DNA of 64,000 nucleotides from Halomonas sp. M20 (GCF_020622265.1 NZ_JACNMQ010000003.1:310001-374000), one strand, 5' to 3'; positions 20,101 to 29,010 are shown, counted from the first letter of the stretch. Translations and numbers: made by a program. Notes: generated from the sequence alone by a model not told the origin.

Positions 20101-20208
20101 CGCATGGGCCAGAAGGTGTATTTGCCCATGTCCGACGGCGTGACCCATGAAGCCGAGATCGTCAGCACCGTATTCATCGATCCCAAGGGAGAGCGTCAAC
20201 ATGTCTGA
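17167..20208 (+). CDS. soxA: Sarcosine oxidase alpha subunit
   Basis: The 1013-residue protein is a full-length SoxA. It opens with a 2Fe-2S-ferredoxin-like region (residues 20-80, FNGKTYQGHAGDTLAAALLANG). A pyridine-nucleotide/FAD-type Rossmann domain follows near residue 172 (DVLVIGAGPAGLSAALSAATSG). The C-terminal third is GcvT-like and folate-binding (PWYFPRKVNGKLETMHEAVS, then GPDAREFLGRIYTNKWAKL). Here the imine from sarcosine is transferred to tetrahydrofolate, giving glycine and 5,10-methylene-tetrahydrofolate. The ATG follows AATAAGGAGGAGTCGGT, a strong ribosome site, and overlaps the soxD stop. The soxG start overlaps its last eight bases. Confidence 0.97.
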   Translation: MTQTNRLQQGGRIDRSKVLSFSFNGKTYQGHAGDTLAAALLANGIDVVNRSFKYSRPRGIVAAGAEEPNALFQLGQTEAAQVPNVRATQQALYNGLTVRSTNGWPNVQKDMMSWVGKLGGGFMPPGFYYKTFMAPASMWMTYEKYIRKGAGLGRAPKESDPDIYDHLNQHCDVLVIGAGPAGLSAALSAATSGARVILCDEQEEMGGSLLDSRETLDGAPAAKWAESTLSTLAGMDNVTLLPRTTANGYHDHNFVTLHERRTEHLADTAPMVNNHRQARSRLHRVRADQVVLATGTHERPLVYANNDVPGNMLAGAVSSYIQRYAVVPGNKLVLSTTNDHAYRAALDWTEAGREVVAIVDARANPDGDLVKEAQAKGIRLITGSAVIEGKGANRVTGARVAKIDAERFAVTGQVEELACDTIASSGGYSPVVHLASHTGSRPTWRDDLLGFVPGKVTGMHFAGGVQGIYGLAEVLGDGAQAGAQATKASGIDTLKDIELPGADSPKESPACALYQVPHEKPTLRAPKQFVDQQNDVTAAGIEVATKEGFESIEHVKRYTAMGFGTDQGKLGNINGMAIAARFLKRSIPEVGTTVFRPNYTPVTFGAIAGRHAKELFDPERYTAMHQWHVENGAEFEDVGQWKRPWYFPRKVNGKLETMHEAVSRESLAVRTGVGILDATTLGKIDIQGPDAREFLGRIYTNKWAKLAPGRVRYGLMCKDDGMLMDDGTTSCLGENHFLMTTTTGGAAGVMEWLELWHQTEWPELQVYFTSVTDHWATMTVTGPDARKLLSEVTDIDLDKEQFKFMDWRNGKVADVPARVFRISFTGELAYEINVQANYALHVWKTLFEHGKKYDLTPYGTETMHVLRAEKGLIIAGQDTDGSVTPEDLGMYWAVGYDKPYSWIGKRALTRTDTARKDRKQLVGLKPTDPKVVLEEGAQIVFDPNEEIPMSMQGHVTSSYYSPNLEHGFALAVVKGGQERMGQKVYLPMSDGVTHEAEIVSTVFIDPKGERQHV

Positions 20209-20851
20209 TCAGACTTACGGCAACGTCGCTGTCTTCGATACGCGGCCCGAGAAGGATATCGCGACCGAGTCGCCGCTGTCCGTGGCCTACCATCAAGGTA
20301 ATGCGCCGAAACCGACTCAGCAAAGCCAGGTCGTGCTCGAGGAGAAGCCATTTCTCGGTCATCTAATCCTGCGCGGTGGCGCCATCGTCCTCGACGAGGC
20401 TGTACGGGACGTGCTCGGTATGAGCCTGCCCGGGCGCCCCTTGGGGTTGGCTCACGACAGCAGCGGTGAGCGCAGCGTGCAGTGGATATCCCCGGACGAA
20501 TGGCTCGTCATCGTACCCGGTGGTGAAGAGTTCGATCTGGAAAACCGCTTGCGCGAGAAACTGGGTGATGCGCATTTCGCCATCCTCAACGCCAGCGGCG
20601 GTCAGACCCTGGTGGAATTGTCCGGTGAGAAGGCGCGAGAGCTTCTGATGAAGTCCGTACCTTATGACGTGCACCCGGCCAACTTTCCAGTGGGCAAGGC
20701 GGTCAGCGTGGTGTTCGCCAAGTCCAGCGCCATTCTGCGCCGCCCCAGCGAAGAGCGCTACGAGCTAGTGCTGCGCAGAAGCTTCGCCGACTACTGCTAT
20801 CGCTGGCTACTGGATGCCGGCGAGGAGTTTGGAATTGGCGTGAAGCGCTGA
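20201..20851 (+). CDS. soxG: Sarcosine oxidase gamma subunit
   Basis: From the ATG at 20201 (ribosome site AAGGGAGAGCGTCAAC) the product has 216 residues. SoxG is a GcvT-like subunit that packs against SoxA and carries no cofactor of its own. The family segments WISPDEWLVIVPGG, LNASGGQTLVELSGEKAR and LLMKSVPYDVHP are visible. An upstream in-frame start at 20147 would lie well inside soxA and is less likely. It is the last gene of the operon and is followed by a strong terminator. Confidence 0.95.
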   Translation: MSDQTYGNVAVFDTRPEKDIATESPLSVAYHQGNAPKPTQQSQVVLEEKPFLGHLILRGGAIVLDEAVRDVLGMSLPGRPLGLAHDSSGERSVQWISPDEWLVIVPGGEEFDLENRLREKLGDAHFAILNASGGQTLVELSGEKARELLMKSVPYDVHPANFPVGKAVSVVFAKSSAILRRPSEERYELVLRRSFADYCYRWLLDAGEEFGIGVKR

Positions 20852-20877
20852 GCCAAAAAGAGTTAGATAGGTGAACG

Positions 20878-20906
20878 AAGGCCGGGAGAACATCCCGGCC
20901 TTTTTT
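20878..20906 (+). terminator. Rho-independent terminator of the sox operon
   Basis: A perfect eight-base stem GGCCGGGA (20880-20887) and TCCCGGCC (20893-20900) encloses GAACA and runs into TTTTTT (20901-20906). Only two A residues precede it, so it is a poor terminator for the convergent restriction gene on the other strand. Confidence 0.92.
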
Positions 20907-20941
20907 GATTCAATGAGCTTGATTTCGTATTGGTGATCTAT

Positions 20942-23767
20942 TCACTGAACATGTTCTTGAATCACATCCCGTGTCTGTGATGGATCAAATACCGTATCGA
21001 ACGCCCATTGACCGAAGCCTCCTTGGATATTGACCGCCTCTACCCAAGCCTTCATAGCTTCCCGCTTGGCGGCGTTCTGGGCACTATCTTGACCCTTGAC
21101 TTCCAATACTAGAGTTTTTCCATTGTTCAAGCGGATCAAGTAGTCGGGTATGAAATTGCGGGAAGAGCCGCGCCATAGATAACGAACCTTGAAATCCAGA
21201 TGATCGTTCTTGGCCCAGGCGGTGATATTCGAGTCCTTCTCGCAAATTTCGGCAACGACTTTTTCCCAGGTGCTATCGTAGACCACATGGCTGATCTGCG
21301 AGCGCTGAGTTGCCTTGCATGGTTTAGTGGTGAGCCAAGAGCGCATATAGGCCGTGGAACCGATGGGTCGATGTTCATCAAAAATCACCTCTTGGCGCTC
21401 CACGTTCTGCTCGGATACATAGCGACTGACGTGAGCGACGATCATGTCCATGTTGAGAGCGAACAACAGGCGGCGACGAACGGGATCCTGATGCCACAAA
21501 CTTGGAATATCGAGCTTGTTGCTGTCCAGAAACTGCTCCACTAACCGTATCAGTTGCACGGCCAGGTACTGCTTGTCGCCACCGAAGACAGCCTCGTTTT
21601 GCAGGTAGAGTTTCCTGGCGGCCCGGAAGACGAGATTCTGTAAACGAAAGTCTTCGATGGCTTCCTCGAGGTCGATCTCCTTGATCATGGCGAGATTTGG
21701 CGCACCGGTCAGCGAGGGCGCAATATCCGCGTTCAGTGGCGTCCGGGCCGGGTCGAGTTTGAGCTCCGGTACGGCCTGCCAGTCCATTACGAGCTCCGGC
21801 TTGAGCACGCTGTCGATGCGCTCGACGTTGGGCCAGCGAATCTCGAACTGGTTACGTCCCGGCTCCACTTCGACTCTGACACTTGGCTTGGGCGGCGGTG
21901 GCGGCTCGCCACCGCCGCTGAGATCCTGAAATATGGACAGGGGCACGCCGAAGACGTTGACATACTCCGGCAAGAACCTGCCCTCATCATCCATGTCATG
22001 AGCGACCCGGCGCAGTCCCCGACCGATGACTTGCTCGCAAAGTAGCTGGCTGGTGAAGGCTCGAAGTCCCATGATGTGAGTGACGTTGGCGGCATCCCAA
22101 CCCTCGGAGAGCATCGCCACCGAGATTACGTTCTGTAGATATTGACCTGGCTTGCCACGCTTACCCACAGTGTCCACCAGTGCGCGTAGCTGTTCTTCCT
22201 GTTTCAAGCTCAGAATGTCAGCTTTCTTGTCGGTGGGAAGATTGGCCGCCTCGATCAGCTCTTTCAGCCGTTCGGCATATTCCTTGTTCTTGCTGATCGA
22301 CTCACCGCGCTCTGCCTTCTCCAGGACCTTGGAATCGACCCGGAGAGTGTGGTTAGGCGCCTGGGTGCCGGAGATAAGGCAATCCCCGTTGTTGAAGAAG
22401 TGCTCGACACGCGCTGCGGTCTCGGTACGGTTACATACCGTCAGCATGACCGGAGGAATAGTGTGGCCGTTTTCGTGCCATTGCCGTGCGGTTTCCTTCC
22501 AGTCGTAGGCCAGTAGGGCATAGGCCTTTTGCACCAAGTCTGGTAGGGGAGCGTGCAGCTCGGCTCTGCGGTTGAGATCCTCCTTTACCTCCTCCTCGCG
22601 GTAGAGATGGTAGAGCTTGCTGGCGTAAGTCTTGGCATTAGGCAGGGCGTCGTCACGAACCACGACCCTTGGTGTCTTCACCAGCCCGGCTTCGATGGCG
22701 TCGTTGAGCCCGAAGTCGGACACGATCCACTCGAAGAGCCCCGCCTCGGTATTGCTCTTGCCTGTTGGCGCGAAAGGCGTCGCAGAGAGATCGAAACAGC
22801 GACGAATCCGTCGCGTCTTGTGGATGCGATCGAGTCCCTCGATCCAGCGAGTGGCTTCCTCGAGGTCGAGCCCCAACGCATCGGCCTCTCCCTTGCTCAC
22901 CTTCATTTCGGCTCGTTGGCGGTAGGCGTGGTGGGCCTCGTCGTTGATGACAAGAAGATCCTTATGCTCAGCCAGCTTGCCCAGCACACGGCGAGTGAAG
23001 GCTTCATCACTCTCTTCCCCCTTCTTGACCACGGAGCGTGCCTGCTCCTTCAACGGCATCAGGGCATGCCAGTTCTCGACCGCAATCTCGACCCGGTTCA
23101 ATTGCTGGCGCATCGACTCGTTGGGGCATAGCCGAAACTCATCGTAGACGTTGGTTGGGTTGCCTGGGTAGAGGACCTGCAGGCGGCTCTTCACCGTAAG
23201 CCCCGGGGTGACCACAAATACCGCCTTCGAGAAACGCCGGTCGTTGGGGTATTGAATGGCATTCAGCGCTTGCCAGGTAATGATCAGCGCCATCACTGTG
23301 GTCTTGCCCGAACCGGTGGCCATCTTGTTACAGATGCGCTCCCACTCGCCGCCGTCACCCTGCAGGAAGATGCCTTGGCGGAACGATGGCTGAGCCTCCA
23401 GCCACCAGATGAGCGTCTCGATGGCCTCCAACTGGCAGAAATAGAACGGATACTGACGTGGCCCACCCTCCCAGCGGCGAGCGTCGGAGTCCCACTCTCC
23501 TCTCTCATGCCAATGCTCTAGCAATTGTCGAGTCACGCTGGTAATGCCGGGATAACCGGCAGCACGCCACTCATCGACCCGTTGGCGAATGCGGTTCACC
23601 TGATCGAGGGGTTCGGTGCGTTGGGTATTGTTACGGGTATCGAATATCTCGTAAGCGGCAGGCCGACGCCCATGATGCAACATCATCACCTTGCCATTTT
23701 CGTCTTGCCTCCAGTAGACGACAGGGCTGTCATAGGGAGAGTTGACGATCAGTGACTGGGCCGTCAT
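20942..23767 (-). CDS. DEAD/DEAH helicase-nuclease, restriction subunit of a type III-like system
   Basis: The 941-residue protein is a superfamily 2 helicase with a C-terminal nuclease. Walker A is at about residue 149 (MATGSGKTTVMALIITW), the DEAH box near 275 (LLVINDEAHHAYRQR), motif III is CFDLSATPFAPTGK, and motif VI near 580 is QVIGRGLRR. Near the C-terminus, FIPDYLIRLNNGKTLVLEVKGQ matches the PD...(D/E)xK nuclease motif. It resembles the BPTD_3080-type restriction proteins, relatives of type III Res subunits. Its ATG overlaps the stop of the AlbA_2 gene by four bases, so the three genes form one unit. It probably cleaves unmodified DNA after translocation, together with the methyltransferase. 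Specificity is unknown. Confidence 0.88.
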   Translation of the reverse strand: MTAQSLIVNSPYDSPVVYWRQDENGKVMMLHHGRRPAAYEIFDTRNNTQRTEPLDQVNRIRQRVDEWRAAGYPGITSVTRQLLEHWHERGEWDSDARRWEGGPRQYPFYFCQLEAIETLIWWLEAQPSFRQGIFLQGDGGEWERICNKMATGSGKTTVMALIITWQALNAIQYPNDRRFSKAVFVVTPGLTVKSRLQVLYPGNPTNVYDEFRLCPNESMRQQLNRVEIAVENWHALMPLKEQARSVVKKGEESDEAFTRRVLGKLAEHKDLLVINDEAHHAYRQRAEMKVSKGEADALGLDLEEATRWIEGLDRIHKTRRIRRCFDLSATPFAPTGKSNTEAGLFEWIVSDFGLNDAIEAGLVKTPRVVVRDDALPNAKTYASKLYHLYREEEVKEDLNRRAELHAPLPDLVQKAYALLAYDWKETARQWHENGHTIPPVMLTVCNRTETAARVEHFFNNGDCLISGTQAPNHTLRVDSKVLEKAERGESISKNKEYAERLKELIEAANLPTDKKADILSLKQEEQLRALVDTVGKRGKPGQYLQNVISVAMLSEGWDAANVTHIMGLRAFTSQLLCEQVIGRGLRRVAHDMDDEGRFLPEYVNVFGVPLSIFQDLSGGGEPPPPPKPSVRVEVEPGRNQFEIRWPNVERIDSVLKPELVMDWQAVPELKLDPARTPLNADIAPSLTGAPNLAMIKEIDLEEAIEDFRLQNLVFRAARKLYLQNEAVFGGDKQYLAVQLIRLVEQFLDSNKLDIPSLWHQDPVRRRLLFALNMDMIVAHVSRYVSEQNVERQEVIFDEHRPIGSTAYMRSWLTTKPCKATQRSQISHVVYDSTWEKVVAEICEKDSNITAWAKNDHLDFKVRYLWRGSSRNFIPDYLIRLNNGKTLVLEVKGQDSAQNAAKREAMKAWVEAVNIQGGFGQWAFDTVFDPSQTRDVIQEHVQ

Positions 23768-25671
23768 TCGGAGACTCCTTCTGCCGTGCGATAGCGCTGT
23801 AGGCGATGGTTAGGTGTGTCTGGGTAAAGGGGCTGCAGTTTCCCCTCCTTGACGAGAGGTGTCAGGTAGCGGTCCCGTAGTCCGTCAGGATTTCGGTCGA
23901 CCAATTCGGCTAACTCAGCACGACTGAGAAATTGTTGCTGGCATAGCTTCAAAAGAATCGCGCGCATGGTTTCCGGAGCCGTTCGTTTGTTATCGCGCAC
24001 CGGCTTGGCAATCGCCAATAACGCTTCATCTGTGTCGGTGTCAAGCGGACCAGCTTCCGTTTTCTTTATGCTGTTCGCACTCTGTGGGAAGTTCGCATCG
24101 CTGTGTAGGGAGAACGGGTCACTGTGTGAGGAGGTCGGATTGCTATGTGGGGAGTTCATGTCACTATGTAGGGGCTCGCTCCCTCCAGTGTCGGCGACAG
24201 TATAATAGGCGCCACGGCGCGCCCCGTGAGGTACCAGCATTTCCTTCTCCACCAGACCACGCAACACCTGAGTAATATCGACCCGGTGCAGTGTCAGCAT
24301 CTCCTGAAGACGCTGGTTGGTTACCTGGCCTTCTACTTCTGCGGTGACCAGCGCCTGGGCCTCGTTCTTCGAAAGCTCCTGGAAAGCAAGGCCAAACCGC
24401 GCGCTTAGCTCGGCCATCACGTTCTCCGCCATGACGCTGATCAGCGGTAGCAGCAAAATGACCCGGTCTGGCCGAAAGCGCTCGCGCAGGCTGGGAGGCT
24501 GCCATAGATGGGCATGCCAGCTGCTGCGAATCTTGTCGAGCCCTGAGCCCGCTTTATCGCCTACTCCCAACAGCTGGAACATCTTCTGCAGCGACTTGTT
24601 ACGGCATTCGCTGACACCGCCCGCCATTAGTTGCTCCAACGACAGCAGCAAGGTACCAGGGTTGGAGAATTCAAAGCGGTCCTTGAAACGATCGATCACG
24701 ATACCGCCCTGGCCGTAGTGGTCAGCATGGATCAAGGCGTTGACCAGGGCCTCCTTGAGCGCCTCGTGGGCGTCGGTCTGGCTCTTGCGATCGGGCTGGA
24801 AAGGAATCTTGAGGGCCGGATCGTTAGTCAGTTTCTGCGAGACACGCTGATAGAACTGAAACAAATTGGCTTCCCAGGTGCCGTCGATGGTGATCCTGTC
24901 GCTCCAGCGTGTCGCCGCATCGTCTGCTAGGCGCTCACGATAATCGAGATGGAAGCCGGGCAGGGCGGCGTGGTCCTGGATCGCTTCGGTCTTGCCGAAC
25001 ATCAAAAGCCCCGCCAGGGTCAGCCCAGCCTGGCCGGTCTGGCGGTCTTTACGCCATCCGCCCAGCTTGGTCAGCAGGCCTCTGTCGTCTTCGCTCAGCC
25101 AAGGATGATCGGGTATACGCGAGGCCATGCGGTTACGGAATTGCTTGAGCGAGGTACTATCCAGATCTTCCAGGCCAAATAGCTCGAGGATTCGACCGTC
25201 AGCGGGCTCTTGTTCGAGGCGGTCGGCGAACATGCGCTGCACCTCGGCTTCATTGCAGCGGAAGTCCCCTTCGTGGTTACGCCGGTAGGTGCCTTTGAAT
25301 GGGTCCACACCGATATAGACCGGGCGTTCACTATGCGAGGCACGTGGAACTTCGATCACCAGGATATCGTTGCCCTGAAACGACTCGATGCTGACATGGC
25401 GCTCCTGCAGGATGTTGACGCTTACCTTCTGGCGGTTGTTGAGGGTTGTCCAGAACTCACGCCGCAGCTTGTCAATATCTGAAATACCCGAGGTCACTGG
25501 CCCATCGTCAGTCTCCTTGACCCCTAAATAGAGCGTCCCGCCGGTTGTATTGGCAAAGGCGCTATAGGTCTCCCAAAGATCCTTGGGCAGGCCGCCCCGT
25601 GCCGACTTGTACTCGGTGTCGACCCCTTCATGGCGGGCCAGCACCTCGAGGAGGCTCGGTTGCTGTGTCAT
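23764..25671 (-). CDS. AlbA_2/Schlafen-like domain plus GHKL ATPase protein of the restriction system
   Basis: The 635-residue protein starts with an AlbA_2 (Schlafen-type, nucleic-acid-binding) domain at residues about 10-130 (DTEYKSARGGLPKDLWETYSAFANTTGGTLYLGV). A GHKL-type ATP-binding region follows at about 305-375 (EALKEALVNALIHADHYGQGG, then EFSNPGTLLLS). Winged-helix-like regions come next. A low-complexity linker of tandem seven-residue units (HSD-x4, residues about 497-530) precedes a C-terminal winged-helix-like region. It lies between the methyltransferase and nuclease genes with a three-base gap and a four-base overlap. Its role may be regulation, DNA binding or effector activity. 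AlbA_2 proteins occur in many defence loci, but this one's function is not established. Confidence 0.8.
   Translation of the reverse strand: MTQQPSLLEVLARHEGVDTEYKSARGGLPKDLWETYSAFANTTGGTLYLGVKETDDGPVTSGISDIDKLRREFWTTLNNRQKVSVNILQERHVSIESFQGNDILVIEVPRASHSERPVYIGVDPFKGTYRRNHEGDFRCNEAEVQRMFADRLEQEPADGRILELFGLEDLDSTSLKQFRNRMASRIPDHPWLSEDDRGLLTKLGGWRKDRQTGQAGLTLAGLLMFGKTEAIQDHAALPGFHLDYRERLADDAATRWSDRITIDGTWEANLFQFYQRVSQKLTNDPALKIPFQPDRKSQTDAHEALKEALVNALIHADHYGQGGIVIDRFKDRFEFSNPGTLLLSLEQLMAGGVSECRNKSLQKMFQLLGVGDKAGSGLDKIRSSWHAHLWQPPSLRERFRPDRVILLLPLISVMAENVMAELSARFGLAFQELSKNEAQALVTAEVEGQVTNQRLQEMLTLHRVDITQVLRGLVEKEMLVPHGARRGAYYTVADTGGSEPLHSDMNSPHSNPTSSHSDPFSLHSDANFPQSANSIKKTEAGPLDTDTDEALLAIAKPVRDNKRTAPETMRAILLKLCQQQFLSRAELAELVDRNPDGLRDRYLTPLVKEGKLQPLYPDTPNHRLQRYRTAEGVSE
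24080..24184 (-). repeat. 21-bp tandem repeat inside the AlbA_2 gene
   Basis: Degenerate units of 21 bases start at 24080, 24101, 24122, 24143 and 24164, most opening with CTRTGTRGGGAG on the plus strand. They keep frame and encode the HSD-type heptapeptide linker. Loss or gain of units would change linker length without a frameshift. Confidence 0.8.
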
Positions 25672-25674
25672 GGG

Positions 25675-28600
25675 TCAGTCCAGCCGAATGACTTTCAGCG
25701 ACTCGATGCCGCGATTGTCGACGATCTTCACCGCGATGCAGCGGTTATCGCCGGGTTCGAAGGGCAACGATTTCGTGCCATGAAACTTGTCCAGCTGTTC
25801 CTCGTTCAGCTCGGCGCGAATGTCTTTCTTGAGCTTGTACCAGCCATCTTTCTTGCCGGCCATGGGAAAGAATACCTGGCGCGGGTAGAGGGAACGGTCG
25901 TCATAGTCGGTGTCCAATTCCCAGACGGCAATGTCGCGTTTGCCGCCGGATTTCAGCTCACCGGTCTTGGTATCGAAGTAGTCGAAGCCGTGGACCTCGA
26001 CCTGTAGCTTGCCGCCCTTGAGTTCGTGGATCTCCACGTCCGGCTGGCCCATCAGCCAGAAGGATTCGTTGCTGCGGCTATTCTTCTTGAGATCTTCCGT
26101 GAGCAGATCGGTGTTCATCTGCACCTTGAGCGCCTGGATGCCTTTGATGCTGTCGATGTCCTTAGCGGCTTCGGGGTCGAAGGTGAACGCACAGAACACC
26201 AGTAACTTGGGCAGTGGGAACAGGTCGCCGGCCTCGTTCTTGGCGATCTCCACCTGGCGCTGCTCCAGCGCGGCGTATTCGGGCCCGAAGCTGACGGCGA
26301 CACGCTCACCAGTGTCGGTCACAGTACCTACGGCATGCAGGTACTTCATTCCCGGCAGGGTTTCCAGATCCATCAGCTTGAGGTGCTGGCCCCCCTTGCC
26401 GCGAATACCCGCTTTCAGCAGTTCGTCGCGCCATTGGGCATGGCGAGAGGTCGCACCGGAGCGAGCCACCGCCACATCGGCCTCCTTGGGCTGCTCGGCT
26501 TCGTCCAGACCCAGCACGGTGGCAAACGGCACTGCCTCGACGGTGAAGGGGCCGGTGATGCGCCGCTTGTCCTTGCTGACGGTGGGCTGATCAAACAGCA
26601 CCTCCTGGCCGGCATGATTGGCGATGCTAGTGTCCATTTGTTGCTGCATGGCCTGGCGGCAGGAGTGAAAACCCGCCAGAGCATGCAAGGCTTCTTGATT
26701 CCAGTGCTCGGGGTAGTCGAAAGGCACTTCCCATTCCAGCAGCGCGTTAACCGGCACTTCTTCGCCAGAGGGCAGCGTCTGGGTCTTGCCCGCATTCTTG
26801 ACGAAATCAATCTGTTGCCCCTTGCGTGCGCCTTCCGTAACGGTAAAGGCACGCGAGGGAGGCTCTTTTTGCAGGGCCTCGTTCAGGCGCTCCAGGCAGT
26901 GCTGTATGGCAGGATGCTTCTTCTCGTAGATTTCGTCGATCTCGGGGTTGTTGGCGATCGACTTCAGGGTGATGTGCGGCACCGTCTTGTAGATAAAGCC
27001 GCCACGCAGACCCTCCTGGGGGTATTTCAGCTCGAAGTAGTCATAGCTGGCGGTCATCAGCCGCTGCTTGGCCAGGGTCACGGCGACCCGAGAGGTATCG
27101 CAGGTGATCCAGCGCCGGCCCCACTTCTCCGCCACATAGGCGGTAGTGCCGGAGCCGCAGGTGGGGTCCAGTACCAGGTCGCCAGGGTCAGTAGTCATTA
27201 GAATACAGCGTTCGATCACTCTTGTTGTAGTCTGTACTACATAAGCCTTTCCTTGCTCAGCAGTCCCCATGGTGTCATCCCATAGGTTGGTTAGAACAAC
27301 AGCCGGGAAATCATCAACATAGATTTTATAATTGACGAAGTCTTTTGTTAACCGCAATCTAGAAGCGCGTATAAGCTTCTCCATGCCTTTAGCGCTTGTC
27401 TTCCAACCCCCTTTGTTCGGCCTCAAGCCCTTTCCTTGAAGCATAAAATCAAATGTCGTTGATTCACTTGCAGTTTCAGAGACGAGCGGCCCTCCAAGGA
27501 AAACTCTACAACATGAAGGTATTGTTTTTGGATGCCTTTTTTCTTCTTTCTTTAGCGGCCTAACTTTCCCGAAATTATCTTCAATCTGGTTATACCTTTC
27601 ACCCGGACCCTCCCCGACAACCTTATCTTTATAAAGCCTTCTAAATTTTGCTTTTCCTGAATCTTTAGAAAACCAAACAACATAGTCGGAAACATTGTCA
27701 ATAAACTGCTCACCCATCCCCCCAGTTTTTTTTGTTGTAATCACGCTTATGAGATTTTTAGAACCAAATATTTCATCTAATAACTCTTTTACGTGATGTA
27801 GATTTTCATCCGAAATCTGCACAAAGATCGAGCCACTATCACTCAACAGCTCCCTCGCCAGCAGCAGACGATTACGTAGATAGGTGAGGTAAGAGTGAAT
27901 GCCCAGCTCCCAGGTATCCCGGAAGGCCTTGATCATCTCCGGCTCTTGGGTCAGGTCCTCGTCCCTGCGATCTGTCACGTCCCGCTTGTGGGTGAACGGC
28001 TGGAAGTTGGAGCCGTACTTGATGCCGTAAGGCGGGTCGATATAGATCATCTGCACCTGGCCGGCCATGCCTTCCTTGTGCAGCATGGAATTCATCACCA
28101 GCAGCGAATCGCCGGCGATCAGGCGGTTGGCCCAGTCGCGCTCATGCTTGTAGAAGTCGATGGCCTCGCGCAGCGGCAAGTTCTCGAAGGGCGCGTGGAA
28201 CATGTCCGGCTGGAAGGTGCTGCTGCTCTCTTTTCCACCCTGCTTACCAGACTTCAGTTTCTTCTGCACGGCAGCCAGGATGGTGGCCGGGTCGATGCGC
28301 TCATGCACATGCAGCGAGACGGTATCCACTTCGAAGCTGGTGCGCTCGGCCTTGCCGGTCCACTGCAGGTAGGGTGACTGCAGGCGCTTCAACTCCTCCA
28401 GGGCCGCCTTCATCTGCGCCTGATCGCCGGAGGCCAGGGCGTCGTCGATCAGATTCTCAATCTGGGCACGAGTAGCGGAGGAGTCGAAGCGCAGCTCCGG
28501 GTCCAGGTGCGGGTCGTAGGCCCAGGTGTTCTTTTCCTCTACGCCGTCACTGGCGGTATCCACCATGCCCACGTGGGGGTTGTTCTTGCGCTTTTCGTCA

Positions 28601-29010
28601 TAGCGATAGGAAAGCACCTGAGCGTGGTCCGCTTTCTTGTTTGACTTCCCCGCTGGCTTCACGGCCGAGACGGGCTTGTTCTTCGGCGGATGCAACGGCA
28701 ACTCCGCGGGAGTCTCCTGCATTTCCAGAGTTAGGGCAGGAGCGGAAGATTCCTGAATCGAGGATTCTTGTCGCGCCAGTTCGGGGGTTGTCCCTTTCGC
28801 CAAAAAGACCGAGCCGCCGCGACCGCGTCCCTTGTCGAGTACGCCTTCGGTGAGCAACGCTTTCTGCACGCGCCAATAATCCGCTTCCGCCGCCGGCTCG
28901 CCCGTAGCGTTTGCCAGCAGTTTCTGAAGTTTGGCGTTGCCAATAGTGCTGCCGTCGGCGGGAACGTGAGAAAGGATCAGCTCGCGCAGTTGGGCGTCGG
29001 AGTGGCTCAT
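25675..29010 (-). CDS. Site-specific DNA methyltransferase of type III Mod-like class
   Basis: From the ATG at 29010 (ribosome site AGGAAATCCTTC) the product has 1111 residues. An N-terminal winged-helix-like region spans about residues 5-75 (LRELILSHVPADGSTIGNAKLQ). The catalytic motif DPPYG is at about residue 325 and the AdoMet motif DPTCGSGTT at about 614. This order is that of beta-class amino-methyltransferases, which make N6-methyladenine or N4-methylcytosine, including type III Mod subunits. The region between the motifs (about 385-600) should hold target recognition. Its DNA (about 27215-27850) is much more AT-rich than either side, which suggests a swapped recognition domain. The long C-terminal part has no motif I recognise. 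It is the first gene of a three-gene defence unit. Confidence 0.9.
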   Translation of the reverse strand: MSHSDAQLRELILSHVPADGSTIGNAKLQKLLANATGEPAAEADYWRVQKALLTEGVLDKGRGRGGSVFLAKGTTPELARQESSIQESSAPALTLEMQETPAELPLHPPKNKPVSAVKPAGKSNKKADHAQVLSYRYDEKRKNNPHVGMVDTASDGVEEKNTWAYDPHLDPELRFDSSATRAQIENLIDDALASGDQAQMKAALEELKRLQSPYLQWTGKAERTSFEVDTVSLHVHERIDPATILAAVQKKLKSGKQGGKESSSTFQPDMFHAPFENLPLREAIDFYKHERDWANRLIAGDSLLVMNSMLHKEGMAGQVQMIYIDPPYGIKYGSNFQPFTHKRDVTDRRDEDLTQEPEMIKAFRDTWELGIHSYLTYLRNRLLLARELLSDSGSIFVQISDENLHHVKELLDEIFGSKNLISVITTKKTGGMGEQFIDNVSDYVVWFSKDSGKAKFRRLYKDKVVGEGPGERYNQIEDNFGKVRPLKKEEKRHPKTIPSCCRVFLGGPLVSETASESTTFDFMLQGKGLRPNKGGWKTSAKGMEKLIRASRLRLTKDFVNYKIYVDDFPAVVLTNLWDDTMGTAEQGKAYVVQTTTRVIERCILMTTDPGDLVLDPTCGSGTTAYVAEKWGRRWITCDTSRVAVTLAKQRLMTASYDYFELKYPQEGLRGGFIYKTVPHITLKSIANNPEIDEIYEKKHPAIQHCLERLNEALQKEPPSRAFTVTEGARKGQQIDFVKNAGKTQTLPSGEEVPVNALLEWEVPFDYPEHWNQEALHALAGFHSCRQAMQQQMDTSIANHAGQEVLFDQPTVSKDKRRITGPFTVEAVPFATVLGLDEAEQPKEADVAVARSGATSRHAQWRDELLKAGIRGKGGQHLKLMDLETLPGMKYLHAVGTVTDTGERVAVSFGPEYAALEQRQVEIAKNEAGDLFPLPKLLVFCAFTFDPEAAKDIDSIKGIQALKVQMNTDLLTEDLKKNSRSNESFWLMGQPDVEIHELKGGKLQVEVHGFDYFDTKTGELKSGGKRDIAVWELDTDYDDRSLYPRQVFFPMAGKKDGWYKLKKDIRAELNEEQLDKFHGTKSLPFEPGDNRCIAVKIVDNRGIESLKVIRLD

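Noticed and set aside
24080-24184. Short regular repeats considered as a CRISPR array
   Set aside because: Units are contiguous 21-mers with no spacers, in frame with a coding gene, and no cas gene is present.
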